A stretch of 64,000 nt of DNA from Alkaliflexus imshenetskii DSM 15055 (GTDB lineage Bacteria > Bacteroidota > Bacteroidia > Bacteroidales > Marinilabiliaceae): contig NZ_KI912105.1 of assembly GCF_000517065.1 (NCBI RefSeq), positions 1,720,405 to 1,784,404 on the forward strand. The letters run 5' to 3'. Below, one piece after another: positions 55,998-64,000 of this stretch. Within the stretch, counting starts at the first letter, position 1. Each line of letters starts with the position of its first letter. The translations under genes were made by a program, and so were the position numbers. The notes beneath the pieces were generated by a model that was not told where the DNA came from, did not search any database, and saw only the letters and a list, made by a program, of their open reading frames with translations.

Positions 55998-57758
55998 ATG
56001 AGCAAATTTTTCAAGTATTTTCTAGCAGTAGTGCTGGGTTCAATGGTGTCAGCATTCTTTTTTCTGATTGGCATTGTAATGTTCATCAGCATCTTGGCCT
56101 CCTCAGCAAGTAAGGATGTCAAAGTGGATAAAAACTCTATCCTTGTGCTTGAGTTAAGCGGCCCCATTGTGGAGCGCGCCACCAGCGACCCGCTGCAATC
56201 ACTGGTATCTGAACTGTCGGGTCAACCCTCAACCACCGGCCTGAACCAAATTTTAGCTTCCATTAAAAAAGCCAAAATTGACGACCGCATCATGGGTATC
56301 TACATGGAACCGGGGCTCGCCATGGGCGGTTGGGCCACTATTGAAGAGATTCGTAATGCACTGATTGATTTCCGTGAGTCAGGAAAATTTGTACACAGTT
56401 TTGGTTCAGTCTATACTCAAAAAGGATATTATCTGGCCAGCGCGGGTGACAAAGTGTACCTGAATCCGGCAGGAATGCTCGACTTTCAAGGATTGAGCTC
56501 CACTTATACCTTTTACAAGGGAACACTTGAAAAGCTTGGTGTTGAGATGCAGGTGTTCAAACATGGCGAGTTTAAATCGGCTGTTGAACCCTTCATTCTG
56601 TATAAAATGAGTGATGCTGCCCGTCTGCAAACAGAAACCTTTCTGAACTCTATGTGGCAGCATGTTTTGAACCAGGTGGCTGAATCACGCAACATCAGTG
56701 TTGAAGCCTTAAACCAAACAGCTGAGAACCTGCCTGCTTTTATGGCCGACTCAGCATTGCTTGCTTCGGGACTCATCGACTCATTTAAATACAAAGATGA
56801 AGTAATTGAAGAGCTAAAATCACTCACCGGCATCGAATCAAAAAAAGATTTGAATGGTGTTACCCTTGCAAAATATGATCAGGTGTATCTCCCGGGCAAG
56901 AAAAAAGGTCTTGAAAAAAATAAAATCGCAGTGATATATGCACAAGGGGAAATCGATGGTTCATCAGGCGGCATAAAATCGGGCGAACTATCCCGCACCA
57001 TCCGCCAGGCACGCAGAGACAGCTCAATCAAAGCCATTGTTTTCCGCATCAACTCGCCAGGTGGTTCCGGATTGGGTTCTGAAATAATCTGGCGCGAGGT
57101 GAAGCTGGCACGTGAAACAAAGCCTTTTGTGGTATCGATGGGTGATTTGGCCGCATCTGGTGGGTATTACATTGCGTGTGCTGCCGACACCATACTGGCA
57201 CATCCAACCACGCTGACCGGAAGTATTGGCGTCTTTGGCCTGATTCCAAATACCCAGGGATTGCTCAAGAAAATTGGCATCACCACAGACCGGGTAAAAA
57301 CCAATACCTTTGCCGACATGCCTGCACTTGACCGGGCATTCACGGCCGATGAAAAAAGGATTCTGCAAGCTTACATCGAGCGATTCTACACCTTCTTTTT
57401 GCAGCGCTGTGCCGATGGCCGAAACACAACCGTTGAAGCCATAGACGAGGTTGGCGAAGGACGCGTGTGGAGTGGTGAGAATGCACTTGGCCTGTCACTG
57501 GTTGACAAGCTGGGTGGCATTGACGATGCCATAAAAATTGCAGCAAATATGGCAAACATCGAGTCATATCGAATTGTGGAGCTTCCAGAAATGCTTACAC
57601 CCATCGAACAAGTCATGAAAAGTCTGTCCGGCGATGCTTCAGCCAGAATAGGGAACATCCTTTTTGGCGAAGAATTCCGGATATTCCAGACCATTCGTGA
57701 CTTACAAACAGCCTATCCCGTTCAGGCAAGAATGCCTTTTGAAATAAGTGTCAACTAA
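55998..57758 (+). CDS. sppA: Signal peptide peptidase SppA, 67K type
   Basis: 586 residues with one N-terminal membrane helix (about 10-35) and two tandem ClpP-like domains. The Ser-Lys dyad is Lys193 (HGEFKSAVEP) in the first domain and Ser387 (DLAASGGYY) in the second, 194 apart, similar to the 200-residue spacing in E. coli SppA. It degrades signal peptides left in the membrane after secretion. It begins a plus-strand run with lpxK and the purine nucleoside phosphorylase gene. Confidence 0.96.
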   Translation: MSKFFKYFLAVVLGSMVSAFFFLIGIVMFISILASSASKDVKVDKNSILVLELSGPIVERATSDPLQSLVSELSGQPSTTGLNQILASIKKAKIDDRIMGIYMEPGLAMGGWATIEEIRNALIDFRESGKFVHSFGSVYTQKGYYLASAGDKVYLNPAGMLDFQGLSSTYTFYKGTLEKLGVEMQVFKHGEFKSAVEPFILYKMSDAARLQTETFLNSMWQHVLNQVAESRNISVEALNQTAENLPAFMADSALLASGLIDSFKYKDEVIEELKSLTGIESKKDLNGVTLAKYDQVYLPGKKKGLEKNKIAVIYAQGEIDGSSGGIKSGELSRTIRQARRDSSIKAIVFRINSPGGSGLGSEIIWREVKLARETKPFVVSMGDLAASGGYYIACAADTILAHPTTLTGSIGVFGLIPNTQGLLKKIGITTDRVKTNTFADMPALDRAFTADEKRILQAYIERFYTFFLQRCADGRNTTVEAIDEVGEGRVWSGENALGLSLVDKLGGIDDAIKIAANMANIESYRIVELPEMLTPIEQVMKSLSGDASARIGNILFGEEFRIFQTIRDLQTAYPVQARMPFEISVN

Positions 57759-57846
57759 TTCAACTCTCGCAATACCGTTTCTGTTAATCGCCTGCACAGG
57801 TGGTTAGCAGAAACTTTTTCCCATCACAAACGGCATCATCCTATCT

Positions 57847-58908
57847 ATGTCAAAGTTACGCCTGTTGCTTCTTCCTTTTTCCTGGTTATATGCAGCAATT
57901 ACTGCCATACGCAACAGGCTTTTCGATACGGGACATCTGTCTGTTACGCAGTATCAGTTACCTGTTATCTCCATTGGCAATCTAACGGTTGGTGGTACCG
58001 GCAAAACCCCTTTAACTGAACACTTGGTCAGACTTTTATCTCCCAAGTATCATTGTGCCATCTTGAGTCGCGGCTACGGAAGAAAAACAAAGGGTGTTCT
58101 TATTGCAAATGACAATACCGGATATGAGTCCATAGGTGATGAACCCATGCAGATGAAAAGTAAGTTTAAACAACTTACGGTGGCTGTATCGGAAAAGCGG
58201 GTTTTAGGTCTAGAGCGACTACTCTCGCAAGAACATCCTCCACAAGTTATCTTAATGGACGATGCCTATCAGCACAGGTATGTAAAACCTGGATATTCTG
58301 TATTGGTGATGGATTATTACAGGCCGATATGGAAAGACCATTGTCTGCCGGCCGGAAACCTTCGTGAACCCCGCTCAGGCATCAAACGTGCCGATTTGAT
58401 TGTGATAAACAAATGCCCTGAAAATCTTACTCTTTCAGAGGCTGAAGAGATAAAAAGAAGATTAAAACCAGCGAATCATCAGGAGCTGTTTTACACCGCC
58501 ATTGCCTATAAAAACCCGGTCCCGCTTAACGAGAATTTAAGCGCTGATGAGTTTGAATCTTTACTAGATCCAGACGCGCCGATTATTGCCCTTGCAGGAA
58601 TTGGTAACCCACTGCCGTTCTTCAAGATGGCAGCTAAATTTAGCACAAAGGTTATCCCTATTTCTTATCCGGATCACCATCATTTTACGCAAAACGACCT
58701 ACAACAAATTCAGAAAACATTGATAAAAGAGGGTGCCAACTCCCACATCCTTACAACCGAAAAGGATGCCATACGACTAAATGCGACTCAGGGAATGACA
58801 GACCAACTGCAATCACGCATTTGGTATATCCCAATAGAACTAAAATTTCTTTTTGATGCACAACCATTGTTTGACAAAAAAATAACCGATTATGCTGGAA
58901 AAAATTAA
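57847..58908 (+). CDS. lpxK: Tetraacyldisaccharide 4'-kinase
   Basis: 353 residues. A membrane-associated N-terminal helix precedes the Walker A motif LTVGGTGKTPLTEHL, and the LpxK-specific ILSRGYGRK and MDDAYQHRYV motifs follow. It phosphorylates the lipid A precursor at the 4' position. It overlaps the start of the downstream gene by 17 bases. Confidence 0.95.
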   Translation: MSKLRLLLLPFSWLYAAITAIRNRLFDTGHLSVTQYQLPVISIGNLTVGGTGKTPLTEHLVRLLSPKYHCAILSRGYGRKTKGVLIANDNTGYESIGDEPMQMKSKFKQLTVAVSEKRVLGLERLLSQEHPPQVILMDDAYQHRYVKPGYSVLVMDYYRPIWKDHCLPAGNLREPRSGIKRADLIVINKCPENLTLSEAEEIKRRLKPANHQELFYTAIAYKNPVPLNENLSADEFESLLDPDAPIIALAGIGNPLPFFKMAAKFSTKVIPISYPDHHHFTQNDLQQIQKTLIKEGANSHILTTEKDAIRLNATQGMTDQLQSRIWYIPIELKFLFDAQPLFDKKITDYAGKN

Positions 58909-59704
58909 AGAAACAGCCCAATTTCTGATGGCTGCACAAAAAACCAAGCCACAGGTAGGAATCATCCTGGGAACAGGTCTCGGCGGACTTGTTAAAGAGA
59001 TTGACATCGAAAAAACTATTCCCTACGGAGAAATCCCAAACTTTCCGGTGTCCACCGTAGAGGGTCATCAGGGACAGCTCATCTTCGGTACTATAAAAGG
59101 TAAGCCTGTGATGGCCATGCAAGGCAGGTTTCACTACTACGAAGGTTACACGATGCAACAGGTAACTTTCCCGGTACGCGTAATGAAACTGATGGGAATA
59201 GAACAGCTAATTGTATCAAACGCCAGCGGAGGACTAAACCCTGATTTTAAAGTTGGTGATATCATGATTATTGATGACCACATAAATATGTTTGGCACCA
59301 ATCCGCTATTGGGTAAAAACATGGCAGAGCTGGGGCCACGATTCCCGGATATGAGCCAGCCGTATAGCCACGAACTCATAAAGAGAGCCAATGCAATTGC
59401 AAAAAAAGAGGGAATAGAGCTGAAGCAAGGTGTTTATGTGGGCACAGCAGGTCCAACATTTGAGACGCCAGCCGAATACAAGAATTTTCGCATCATTGGT
59501 GGTGATGCCGTGGGCATGTCAACAGTGCCAGAGGTAATTGTTGCCCGTCACATGGGCATGACCTGTTTTGGTGTTTCCATTATAACCGACTCTGGTGTAC
59601 CCGGACAAATTGTTGAAATATCGCACGAAGAGGTTCAACAAGTTGCAGCTGCAGCTGAACCCAACATGACGCGTGTTATTGCCGAATTGGTGAATACTTT
59701 GTAA
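58892..59704 (+). CDS. Purine nucleoside phosphorylase (trimeric, class II)
   Basis: 270 residues. Motifs are IILGTGLGGLVKEI, QGRFHYYEGYTMQQVTFPVRV and SNASGGLNPDFKVGDIMIIDDH, with the purine-site GPTFETPAEYKN and GMSTVPEV. It cleaves inosine or guanosine with phosphate. The 17-base overlap with lpxK suggests coupling. It ends at a perfect 17-bp hairpin. Confidence 0.95.
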   Translation: MLEKIKETAQFLMAAQKTKPQVGIILGTGLGGLVKEIDIEKTIPYGEIPNFPVSTVEGHQGQLIFGTIKGKPVMAMQGRFHYYEGYTMQQVTFPVRVMKLMGIEQLIVSNASGGLNPDFKVGDIMIIDDHINMFGTNPLLGKNMAELGPRFPDMSQPYSHELIKRANAIAKKEGIELKQGVYVGTAGPTFETPAEYKNFRIIGGDAVGMSTVPEVIVARHMGMTCFGVSIITDSGVPGQIVEISHEEVQQVAAAAEPNMTRVIAELVNTL

Positions 59705-59715
59705 GAGTATAATAC

Positions 59716-59759
59716 AACTGCCATGTAGCAAATCTTATCAGGTTTGCTACATGGCAGTT
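59716..59759. terminator. Long perfect hairpin between convergent genes
   Basis: AACTGCCATGTAGCAAA (59716-59732) pairs with its exact complement (59743-59759) around a 10-nt loop, 17 bp without mismatch. No U-tract follows on either strand. Confidence 0.75.
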
Positions 59760-59818
59760 CTACTAGTCTGTTTGCTGAATTTTATATCCCGAACGCAAGG
59801 TTCAGAAATAAATCTGTT

Positions 59819-60601
59819 TTAATGGGTGAAATTCAGAACCGCGTATCCATTTTCGGGTATGGCTCTAAAAATAACCAAGGCGTCGTGAGGTGAAAGGTCT
59901 ACGCTTATGACTGGAGTATATCGTGGCATTTCGCCTTTAAAAACAGAGCCTAAACTATTTGTTATTACATTGAGATTTTGGCGAGTCAGCCACAACCACT
60001 TTTTAAACGAGAACCCTTCATGGTGGGTGAAAACCAACCGAATTCCTGAATCCAAATCCAGTGTAAAAAACGCATCGTACCTTTTATTTTCCGGCACTTC
60101 AAAAGCTATTGCTTCTGCCTCTTCGGGTGTGGCAGGAGCCTGGAGAATGGTTATCGGTTCCTTCTCGACCGATGCCTCCCACCTCACTATCCTCGATGGT
60201 TCTCGAGCCAAAGCCACCAAAGACTTTGAGTCCAACTTCCGGATTACCGGCGATGACTTCACATTATCAATTAATGCATCATACACCACTACACCACCCA
60301 TTTCGAGTGTGACGCGCTTCTGCGGCAAATCAAGTACCAGTGAAACAGAGTCCAACTTAGAAGCAGCCAGACGACTCTCGAGGAAGGCCGTTGATGGCGC
60401 AGCAACAGTTCCAAACTCTTTATCTGCATAAGTCTTGTTAAGGTTGCTCATGGCAATAAAAACAGAAATGGTGCTGAGGGTTAGAAAAACCAATGCCAGC
60501 AAAAAAACACTCACACCCCCAACCAAACAAACCGTTCGCCACCTGATGGTGCTATCTGTGCCACTTTGCGAATCACTGCTATCTACTTTCGGAAAATCCA
60601 T
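59819..60601 (-). CDS. Single-pass membrane protein, possible non-catalytic L,D-transpeptidase relative
   Basis: 260 residues. A polar N-terminus and one membrane helix (about 27-50) precede a periplasmic part. Its first strand, SLVLDLPQKRVTLEMGG, parallels the opening strands of YkuD domains in the two neighbouring proteins (LVINTTLNQFQLYNKREL and VILIDKVARILYVYKNGK). No HGC-type catalytic motif follows; the only cysteine is in the membrane helix. Function unknown. It is the last gene of the minus-strand L,D-transpeptidase cluster, 32 bases after its neighbour. Confidence 0.7.
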   Translation of the reverse strand: MDFPKVDSSDSQSGTDSTIRWRTVCLVGGVSVFLLALVFLTLSTISVFIAMSNLNKTYADKEFGTVAAPSTAFLESRLAASKLDSVSLVLDLPQKRVTLEMGGVVVYDALIDNVKSSPVIRKLDSKSLVALAREPSRIVRWEASVEKEPITILQAPATPEEAEAIAFEVPENKRYDAFFTLDLDSGIRLVFTHHEGFSFKKWLWLTRQNLNVITNSLGSVFKGEMPRYTPVISVDLSPHDALVIFRAIPENGYAVLNFTH

Positions 60602-60633
60602 ATACTAATTTCAATTAACCTTATCACTACATA

Positions 60634-61290
60634 TTAAAAAATATACACGCGTGCACCTACCGGCATAGTTTTAAAAATCGACTCAAGATCCTCATCACCA
60701 ATTCGCACGCACCCATGCGTAACCGAAAGACCCAGGAATCGCTGATATAAGGTGCCGTGAATCAGATAACCACTGCCAAGACTCAGAGCATAATCACCTA
60801 AAACGCCATATTCAAACCTGGATGGATGCCCCGCCGGTGGCACAGGCAGACCAGATTCAACAAAGTACCAGTCAGGCTTTCGCCAAAGAGGGTTGGTGAT
60901 TTTGCTCTGGATGCGAAAAACGCCTTTGGGCGTTTTAAACAACCAGGACTCCTCATCACTCTTAACCAATTTGGTATAACTGCCGGTTGAGCAAACCCCC
61001 TCGCGCACCAACTCGCGCTTGTTATACAGCTGAAACTGATTTAAAGTAGTGTTGATTACGAGATAGGCACCAGCCGGTCTGCACCTTTCCAGTTTATCCA
61101 TCAATAACAGCTCACTTTTAACCAGAGATTCATTGTCAGGAACCTCTCCTTTTACGGAAGAAGTTAACAAAATGACCTTTTCTGATAGCGTTGGCGTGAT
61201 TATTAAAAGCAAAAAACCGCCGAAGAAAAAGCTCGAAACTAAAACAGCAAATGACTCTCTGCTTAAACTTAAGTATTTCTTAAATATCAT
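60634..61290 (-). CDS. L,D-transpeptidase (YkuD domain)
   Basis: 218 residues with one N-terminal membrane helix. The YkuD domain has LVINTTLNQFQLYNKREL at its start and the catalytic signature IHGTLYQ...VTHGCVRIG, with the active cysteine in THGC. It forms L,D (3-3) crosslinks in peptidoglycan or attaches or releases side-chains there. It is 17 bases downstream of another L,D-transpeptidase gene. Confidence 0.9.
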   Translation of the reverse strand: MIFKKYLSLSRESFAVLVSSFFFGGFLLLIITPTLSEKVILLTSSVKGEVPDNESLVKSELLLMDKLERCRPAGAYLVINTTLNQFQLYNKRELVREGVCSTGSYTKLVKSDEESWLFKTPKGVFRIQSKITNPLWRKPDWYFVESGLPVPPAGHPSRFEYGVLGDYALSLGSGYLIHGTLYQRFLGLSVTHGCVRIGDEDLESIFKTMPVGARVYIF

Positions 61291-61307
61291 CTTAAAACAA
61301 TAAATTG

Positions 61308-62435
61308 TTATCTGCGCGGCCGAATGGAGCCAATGTTATAAAGTTCGTTTAATGATTTGAGCGAACCCACAATGTATACAGGCGTGTTAACCTCAACCAA
61401 TCTGAACAACGTGTCCATATCGTGATTTTCAAGTGCAATGCATCCTTTTGTCCAATCAACTCCCCGTCCGCCTGAACCATGAATCTCTATAAGGCTGCCG
61501 ATACTGGCATTTCTGGGAATCAGACCCTTTTGCTTATTATCTTCGAATCGCTGCTTATCTTGCTCATTGGGATAATTTAGAAGCAACGCTTTATAGTATA
61601 TGGTTCTGTTTCCTTCCTTCTTCTGACTAACGAGGTACTTTCCTTCAGGAGTGGTCATGTCCCCCTCCCGGTATTTATCGCCTACCCAGTTTGATCCAAG
61701 TTCTGAAGCCATTTCGTGCACAGGCTTTCCATTTTTGTACACATATAATATCCTGGCCACTTTATCAATCAAAATTACTTTTTGAGAGAATGAAGCACGA
61801 AGCGCCTCCCCATTCAACCGTCTCCACTCCTCATGGGCACCAAAGTAGTCTTTAAGCATTTCATCCCCAAAATAATAAGCCCCTCCAACCAATGCAGCAG
61901 ACCTATTCATCAGGCTTTGGGCGGTATTAAGAACGCCTTTACTATATGCCAACCCGGCCTCGTCATATATCAGTCTGCCCTTAACAAATCCGGCCCTCAC
62001 CTCTTCCGGTAAAGGCAGATGGGAGTAAAACGCTTCATATCGATGAATCATTTGCCCCACCTCAGAGTTTTGTTTTTGGTAATCTTCATTTATCCTCTGA
62101 ATCTTATCCACAGCCCGGACTCCTGCGTCTGACACAATCAACTGAATTTTTTCAAGCAGCTGCGCCACTTCAGAGTAATCACGCCTCAAAATCCATTTAT
62201 CACTTTGATGCTTGCATTTGGCAAGCGCTTCGTTGTATAATGCTTCGGCCAACAAAAACTCATCGGCTGCATAATGGTTTAATTGATTGCTACGCGCAGT
62301 TGACAAACTCTCATAGGCAGCAGCCAATTGGCGAAATATTGCGGCATGTTTCTCCTGCTTGTTTCTGAGCAAAAAAACCAGAAAACATGCACCCATCAAC
62401 AAAATAGCTATGCCCAAATATATAATTCGCTTCAT
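61308..62435 (-). CDS. L,D-transpeptidase (YafK-like) with DUF4398-like helical N-terminal region
   Basis: 375 residues from the ATG at 62435 (MKRIIYLGIAILLMG); the ATG at 62447 abuts the T-run of a terminator hairpin and is less likely. After a membrane/signal segment, residues about 35-180 are helical. HYAADEFLLAEALYNEA there echoes IYVSEEFNAAVDSFNVA in the upstream lipoprotein. The YkuD domain starts at VILIDKVARILYVYKNGK and ends in EIHGSGG...WTKGCIALEN, with Cys in TKGC rather than the usual SHGC, closer to YafK-type enzymes. Confidence 0.85.
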   Translation of the reverse strand: MKRIIYLGIAILLMGACFLVFLLRNKQEKHAAIFRQLAAAYESLSTARSNQLNHYAADEFLLAEALYNEALAKCKHQSDKWILRRDYSEVAQLLEKIQLIVSDAGVRAVDKIQRINEDYQKQNSEVGQMIHRYEAFYSHLPLPEEVRAGFVKGRLIYDEAGLAYSKGVLNTAQSLMNRSAALVGGAYYFGDEMLKDYFGAHEEWRRLNGEALRASFSQKVILIDKVARILYVYKNGKPVHEMASELGSNWVGDKYREGDMTTPEGKYLVSQKKEGNRTIYYKALLLNYPNEQDKQRFEDNKQKGLIPRNASIGSLIEIHGSGGRGVDWTKGCIALENHDMDTLFRLVEVNTPVYIVGSLKSLNELYNIGSIRPRR

Positions 62436-62447
62436 TTTAGCTGTCAT

Positions 62448-62479
62448 AAAAAACCCCGGGCTCTATTACAACCCGGGGC
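62448..62479 (-). terminator. Internal terminator/attenuator before the L,D-transpeptidase genes
   Basis: On the minus strand CCCCGGG pairs with CCCGGGG around an 11-nt loop and is followed by six T residues, the last touching the ATG at 62447. It lies between the DUF4398 lipoprotein gene and the first L,D-transpeptidase gene, so it would make the lipoprotein mRNA more abundant than the distal genes. Confidence 0.75.
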
Positions 62480-62498
62480 TTCTATTCAGGTTAATGAA

Positions 62499-63092
62499 CT
62501 ATCGTTTTTTGCTGCTACGGGCAATGGCTGTTTTAAGCTCTTCATTGATGGTCAAAGCCTTTTCGTAAGCGGCATTTGCCTTGTCGGTAGCTGAAGCGAA
62601 TTCGCCAGATTCAACCAGTTTATTTGCTTCAGATAAAGCCGTTTCGAGCACACCTAATTCAGATTTAATAGCTTCCAGTGCAGCAGCACCTTCTTTTCCT
62701 TTGGGAGCCTGAATAAGTAACTCAAGATCCTCCTTCACCAACACATCGAGCTGCGAAATTGCAGCTAAAGCCTGTTGTCTGAACTCTTCCTTACGCTCGG
62801 CTGTTTTGGCAACCAAACCTCCTGCCACAGTTGAAACCTCAGCCAGTTTGAGTTTGGCATTTTCATAGTTTGACAAGAAACGGGCTTTTTGTTCTTCAAC
62901 CAGCAGAGTTGCCACATTAAATGAGTCCACAGCGGCATTAAATTCCTCAGACACATAAATATCAGCTCCGGCTTCGCGGGCAGAATCCAGAGCTGCTTTG
63001 GCAGAATTCAATTCAGCTTGAGGATATTGACCACAAGAAGTCACAAAAATTAGCATGAACAAGACAGCAATACCGGAAAAAATGTTTTTCAT
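62499..63092 (-). CDS. DUF4398-like lipoprotein
   Basis: 197 residues. Lipoprotein signal with lipobox VTSC (Cys20), then a fully helical Ala/Glu/Lys-rich body (AELNSAKAALDSAREAGADIYV and similar) likely to form a coiled-coil hairpin. The repeat pattern of AxxxLxxAxxxxA and YVSEEF suits DUF4398. It probably lies on the periplasmic side of a membrane, perhaps as a peptidoglycan or L,D-transpeptidase partner, given its neighbours. Confidence 0.75.
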   Translation of the reverse strand: MKNIFSGIAVLFMLIFVTSCGQYPQAELNSAKAALDSAREAGADIYVSEEFNAAVDSFNVATLLVEEQKARFLSNYENAKLKLAEVSTVAGGLVAKTAERKEEFRQQALAAISQLDVLVKEDLELLIQAPKGKEGAAALEAIKSELGVLETALSEANKLVESGEFASATDKANAAYEKALTINEELKTAIARSSKKR

Positions 63093-63140
63093 AATTAGAT
63101 TCCTCCAAAAAATTGTGTTTATATTTATTTTCGATTTTAC

Positions 63141-63156
63141 ATCCGGACTTCCGGAT
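63141..63156. promoter_or_regulatory. Palindrome, possible operator
   Basis: ATCCGGA-CT-TCCGGAT is a perfect 7+2+7 inverted repeat in the 170-base divergent gap between the DUF4398 lipoprotein gene and the ECF sigma gene. With a two-base centre it looks more like a dimer-binding site than an RNA hairpin. It lies 49 bases from the lipoprotein start. Confidence 0.4.
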
Positions 63157-63262
63157 TTCGGTATTAAGACGCATCTATCTTAAAAAGTAACCGCTTTTTC
63201 AAAAAAAAAATCATCGTCATAAAAACCTGATATTAAAAACCATCACATTCTTCAAAGCAACC

Positions 63263-63826
63263 ATGCAGATTAACCCACATCAAAATATCAAAGACGAAGA
63301 GTTGATCCGGAAAATAAAAAATGATGGTGATTCAAGTTTGTATGAAGTGATATACAGTCGCTACTATGCCCGGGTAACTGACAAATGTTACAGCCTTCTA
63401 AAAGACAAATCACTGGCTAAAGAGATGGCCAGAGATGTGCTATCCAAGGCATACGAAAAACTCGACAGTTTTAAGGGACAGTCATCTTTCTCGTCGTGGC
63501 TATACTCAATTACATACAATCAATGTATCGACTATTTAAGATTCAAGAAGAAACTTCACTACCCTGCCTGGAACAAGGAAAATGAAATTCCTGAGATTAT
63601 TGATGAAGAAGAAGAGACGCCTGAAGTAACACTTGAACACCTCGAAAAAGCCATGGAGCAGATTCACCCCGAAGAGAAAGCGCTCTTACTGATGCGATAT
63701 GAATACAACCTTAGCTTTAAACAGATTGGCGTTTCACTCCGAATAACTGAGAGTGCTGCCAAAATGAGAATGAAACGTGCCAAGGCTCGTCTTCTTTATG
63801 TTCTAAAAGAACTCGAAAATGAGTAA
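63263..63826 (+). CDS. ECF-type RNA polymerase sigma factor
   Basis: 187 residues. Region 2 is at about 27-95 (LYEVIYSRYYARVTDKCYSLL, FKGQSSFSSWLYSITYNQCIDYLR) and region 4 at about 125-183 (HPEEKALLLMRYEYNLSFKQIG, ESAAKMRMKRAKARL). No region 3 separates them, as in ECF factors. Its target is unknown, but the divergent envelope cluster next door (DUF4398, L,D-transpeptidases) and a downstream partner gene suggest envelope stress control. Confidence 0.93.
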   Translation: MQINPHQNIKDEELIRKIKNDGDSSLYEVIYSRYYARVTDKCYSLLKDKSLAKEMARDVLSKAYEKLDSFKGQSSFSSWLYSITYNQCIDYLRFKKKLHYPAWNKENEIPEIIDEEEETPEVTLEHLEKAMEQIHPEEKALLLMRYEYNLSFKQIGVSLRITESAAKMRMKRAKARLLYVLKELENE

Positions 63827-63862
63827 TGTGTGTCACACCAATATTTTTCACAAAATTGTACA

Positions 63863-64000
63863 ATGGACAATCTATTAAATAAACTATTCAAAAAACCTTC
63901 TGAAAAGCCATCCAAAGTGATCCAGAAGAGCCTTCTGTCACACTTTAAGGGATGCAGAAACATTGAGTGGAACACTTCTGAAAACAGTCTGCATGAAGCC
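63863..64000 (+). CDS. Start of an unidentified ORF downstream of the ECF sigma factor (cut by window edge)
   Basis: An open frame runs from the ATG at 63863 to the window end, giving 46 residues (MDNLLNKLFKKPSEKPSKVI at the start), polar and basic. It begins 36 bases after the sigma factor stop. By position it could be the cognate anti-sigma factor or an associated membrane protein, but the visible part shows no recognisable domain. Confidence 0.5.
   Translation, partial: MDNLLNKLFKKPSEKPSKVIQKSLLSHFKGCRNIEWNTSENSLHEA

Overview
The window is a chromosomal segment of a Bacteroidota bacterium, most likely in the Bacteroidales/Marinilabiliales part of the phylum; the family cannot be fixed from sequence alone. 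The evidence is a complete GldK/L/M/N + PorP type IX secretion core, DUF4270 and DUF4398 lipoproteins, Bacteroidota-type promoters (TTTG, 19-21 nt, TAnnTTTG) and typical neighbourhoods such as panC/panD divergent from a GT5 protein. I see no phage, insertion sequence, CRISPR array, or broken gene. The 16S rRNA gene is cut by the left edge and an ORF is cut by the right edge.

Layout. 1-1240: 5' part of a 16S rRNA gene on the minus strand with two tandem promoters. 1402-5721: S41 peptidase lipoprotein, MlaE/MlaF lipid-transport ABC pair, mannose-1-phosphate guanylyltransferase. 5804-15654: one minus-strand unit, topA, a ureohydrolase-like protein that has lost metal ligands, PorP, GldK, GldL, GldM, GldN, with a promoter before topA and a terminator after gldN. 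15781-24736: class A PBP, radA, panC-panD, GT5 domain protein, DUF4270, nagB. 24843-33572: the most unusual region. A membrane-spanning regulator (PI-PLC-like + LamG outside, SARP/BTAD DNA-binding inside) is followed by a tetrahaem NapC-type cytochrome fused to a SUMF1-like domain, two Tat-exported lipoprotein Gfo/Idh/MocA oxidoreductases, a DUF1080 (3-keto-glycoside hydrolase family) protein and a lipoprotein TIM-barrel isomerase. I read this as a periplasmic oxidative sugar-processing system with its own redox protein and perhaps its own sensor-regulator.

33698-41889: GT2 and GT39-TPR glycosyltransferases, small membrane protein, riboflavin synthase, OsmC protein, then an SDR-PBP1A-small membrane protein operon. 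41971-48313: tightly overlapping minus-strand operon for UDP-2,3-diacetamido-2,3-dideoxyglucuronic acid (WbpE/D/B/A-type) with a polysaccharide-deacetylase-like gene and a membrane protein. 48593-54177: metK, tRNA-Glu/rpsT/tRNA-Glu, radC, a FemAB/GNAT-like protein, upp, folK. 54378-64000: another Tat-lipoprotein Gfo/Idh/MocA protein, sppA, lpxK, purine nucleoside phosphorylase, a minus-strand cell-envelope cluster (DUF4398 lipoprotein, two L,D-transpeptidases, and a catalytic-residue-free relative), an ECF sigma factor and the start of its downstream gene.

Starts were moved inward from the longest ORF for PorP, panC, nagB, ribE, OsmC, PBP1A-2, WbpA, WbpD, the deacetylase-like protein, the FemAB-like protein and one L,D-transpeptidase, on the basis of family length, conserved N-termini or overlap with the upstream gene.
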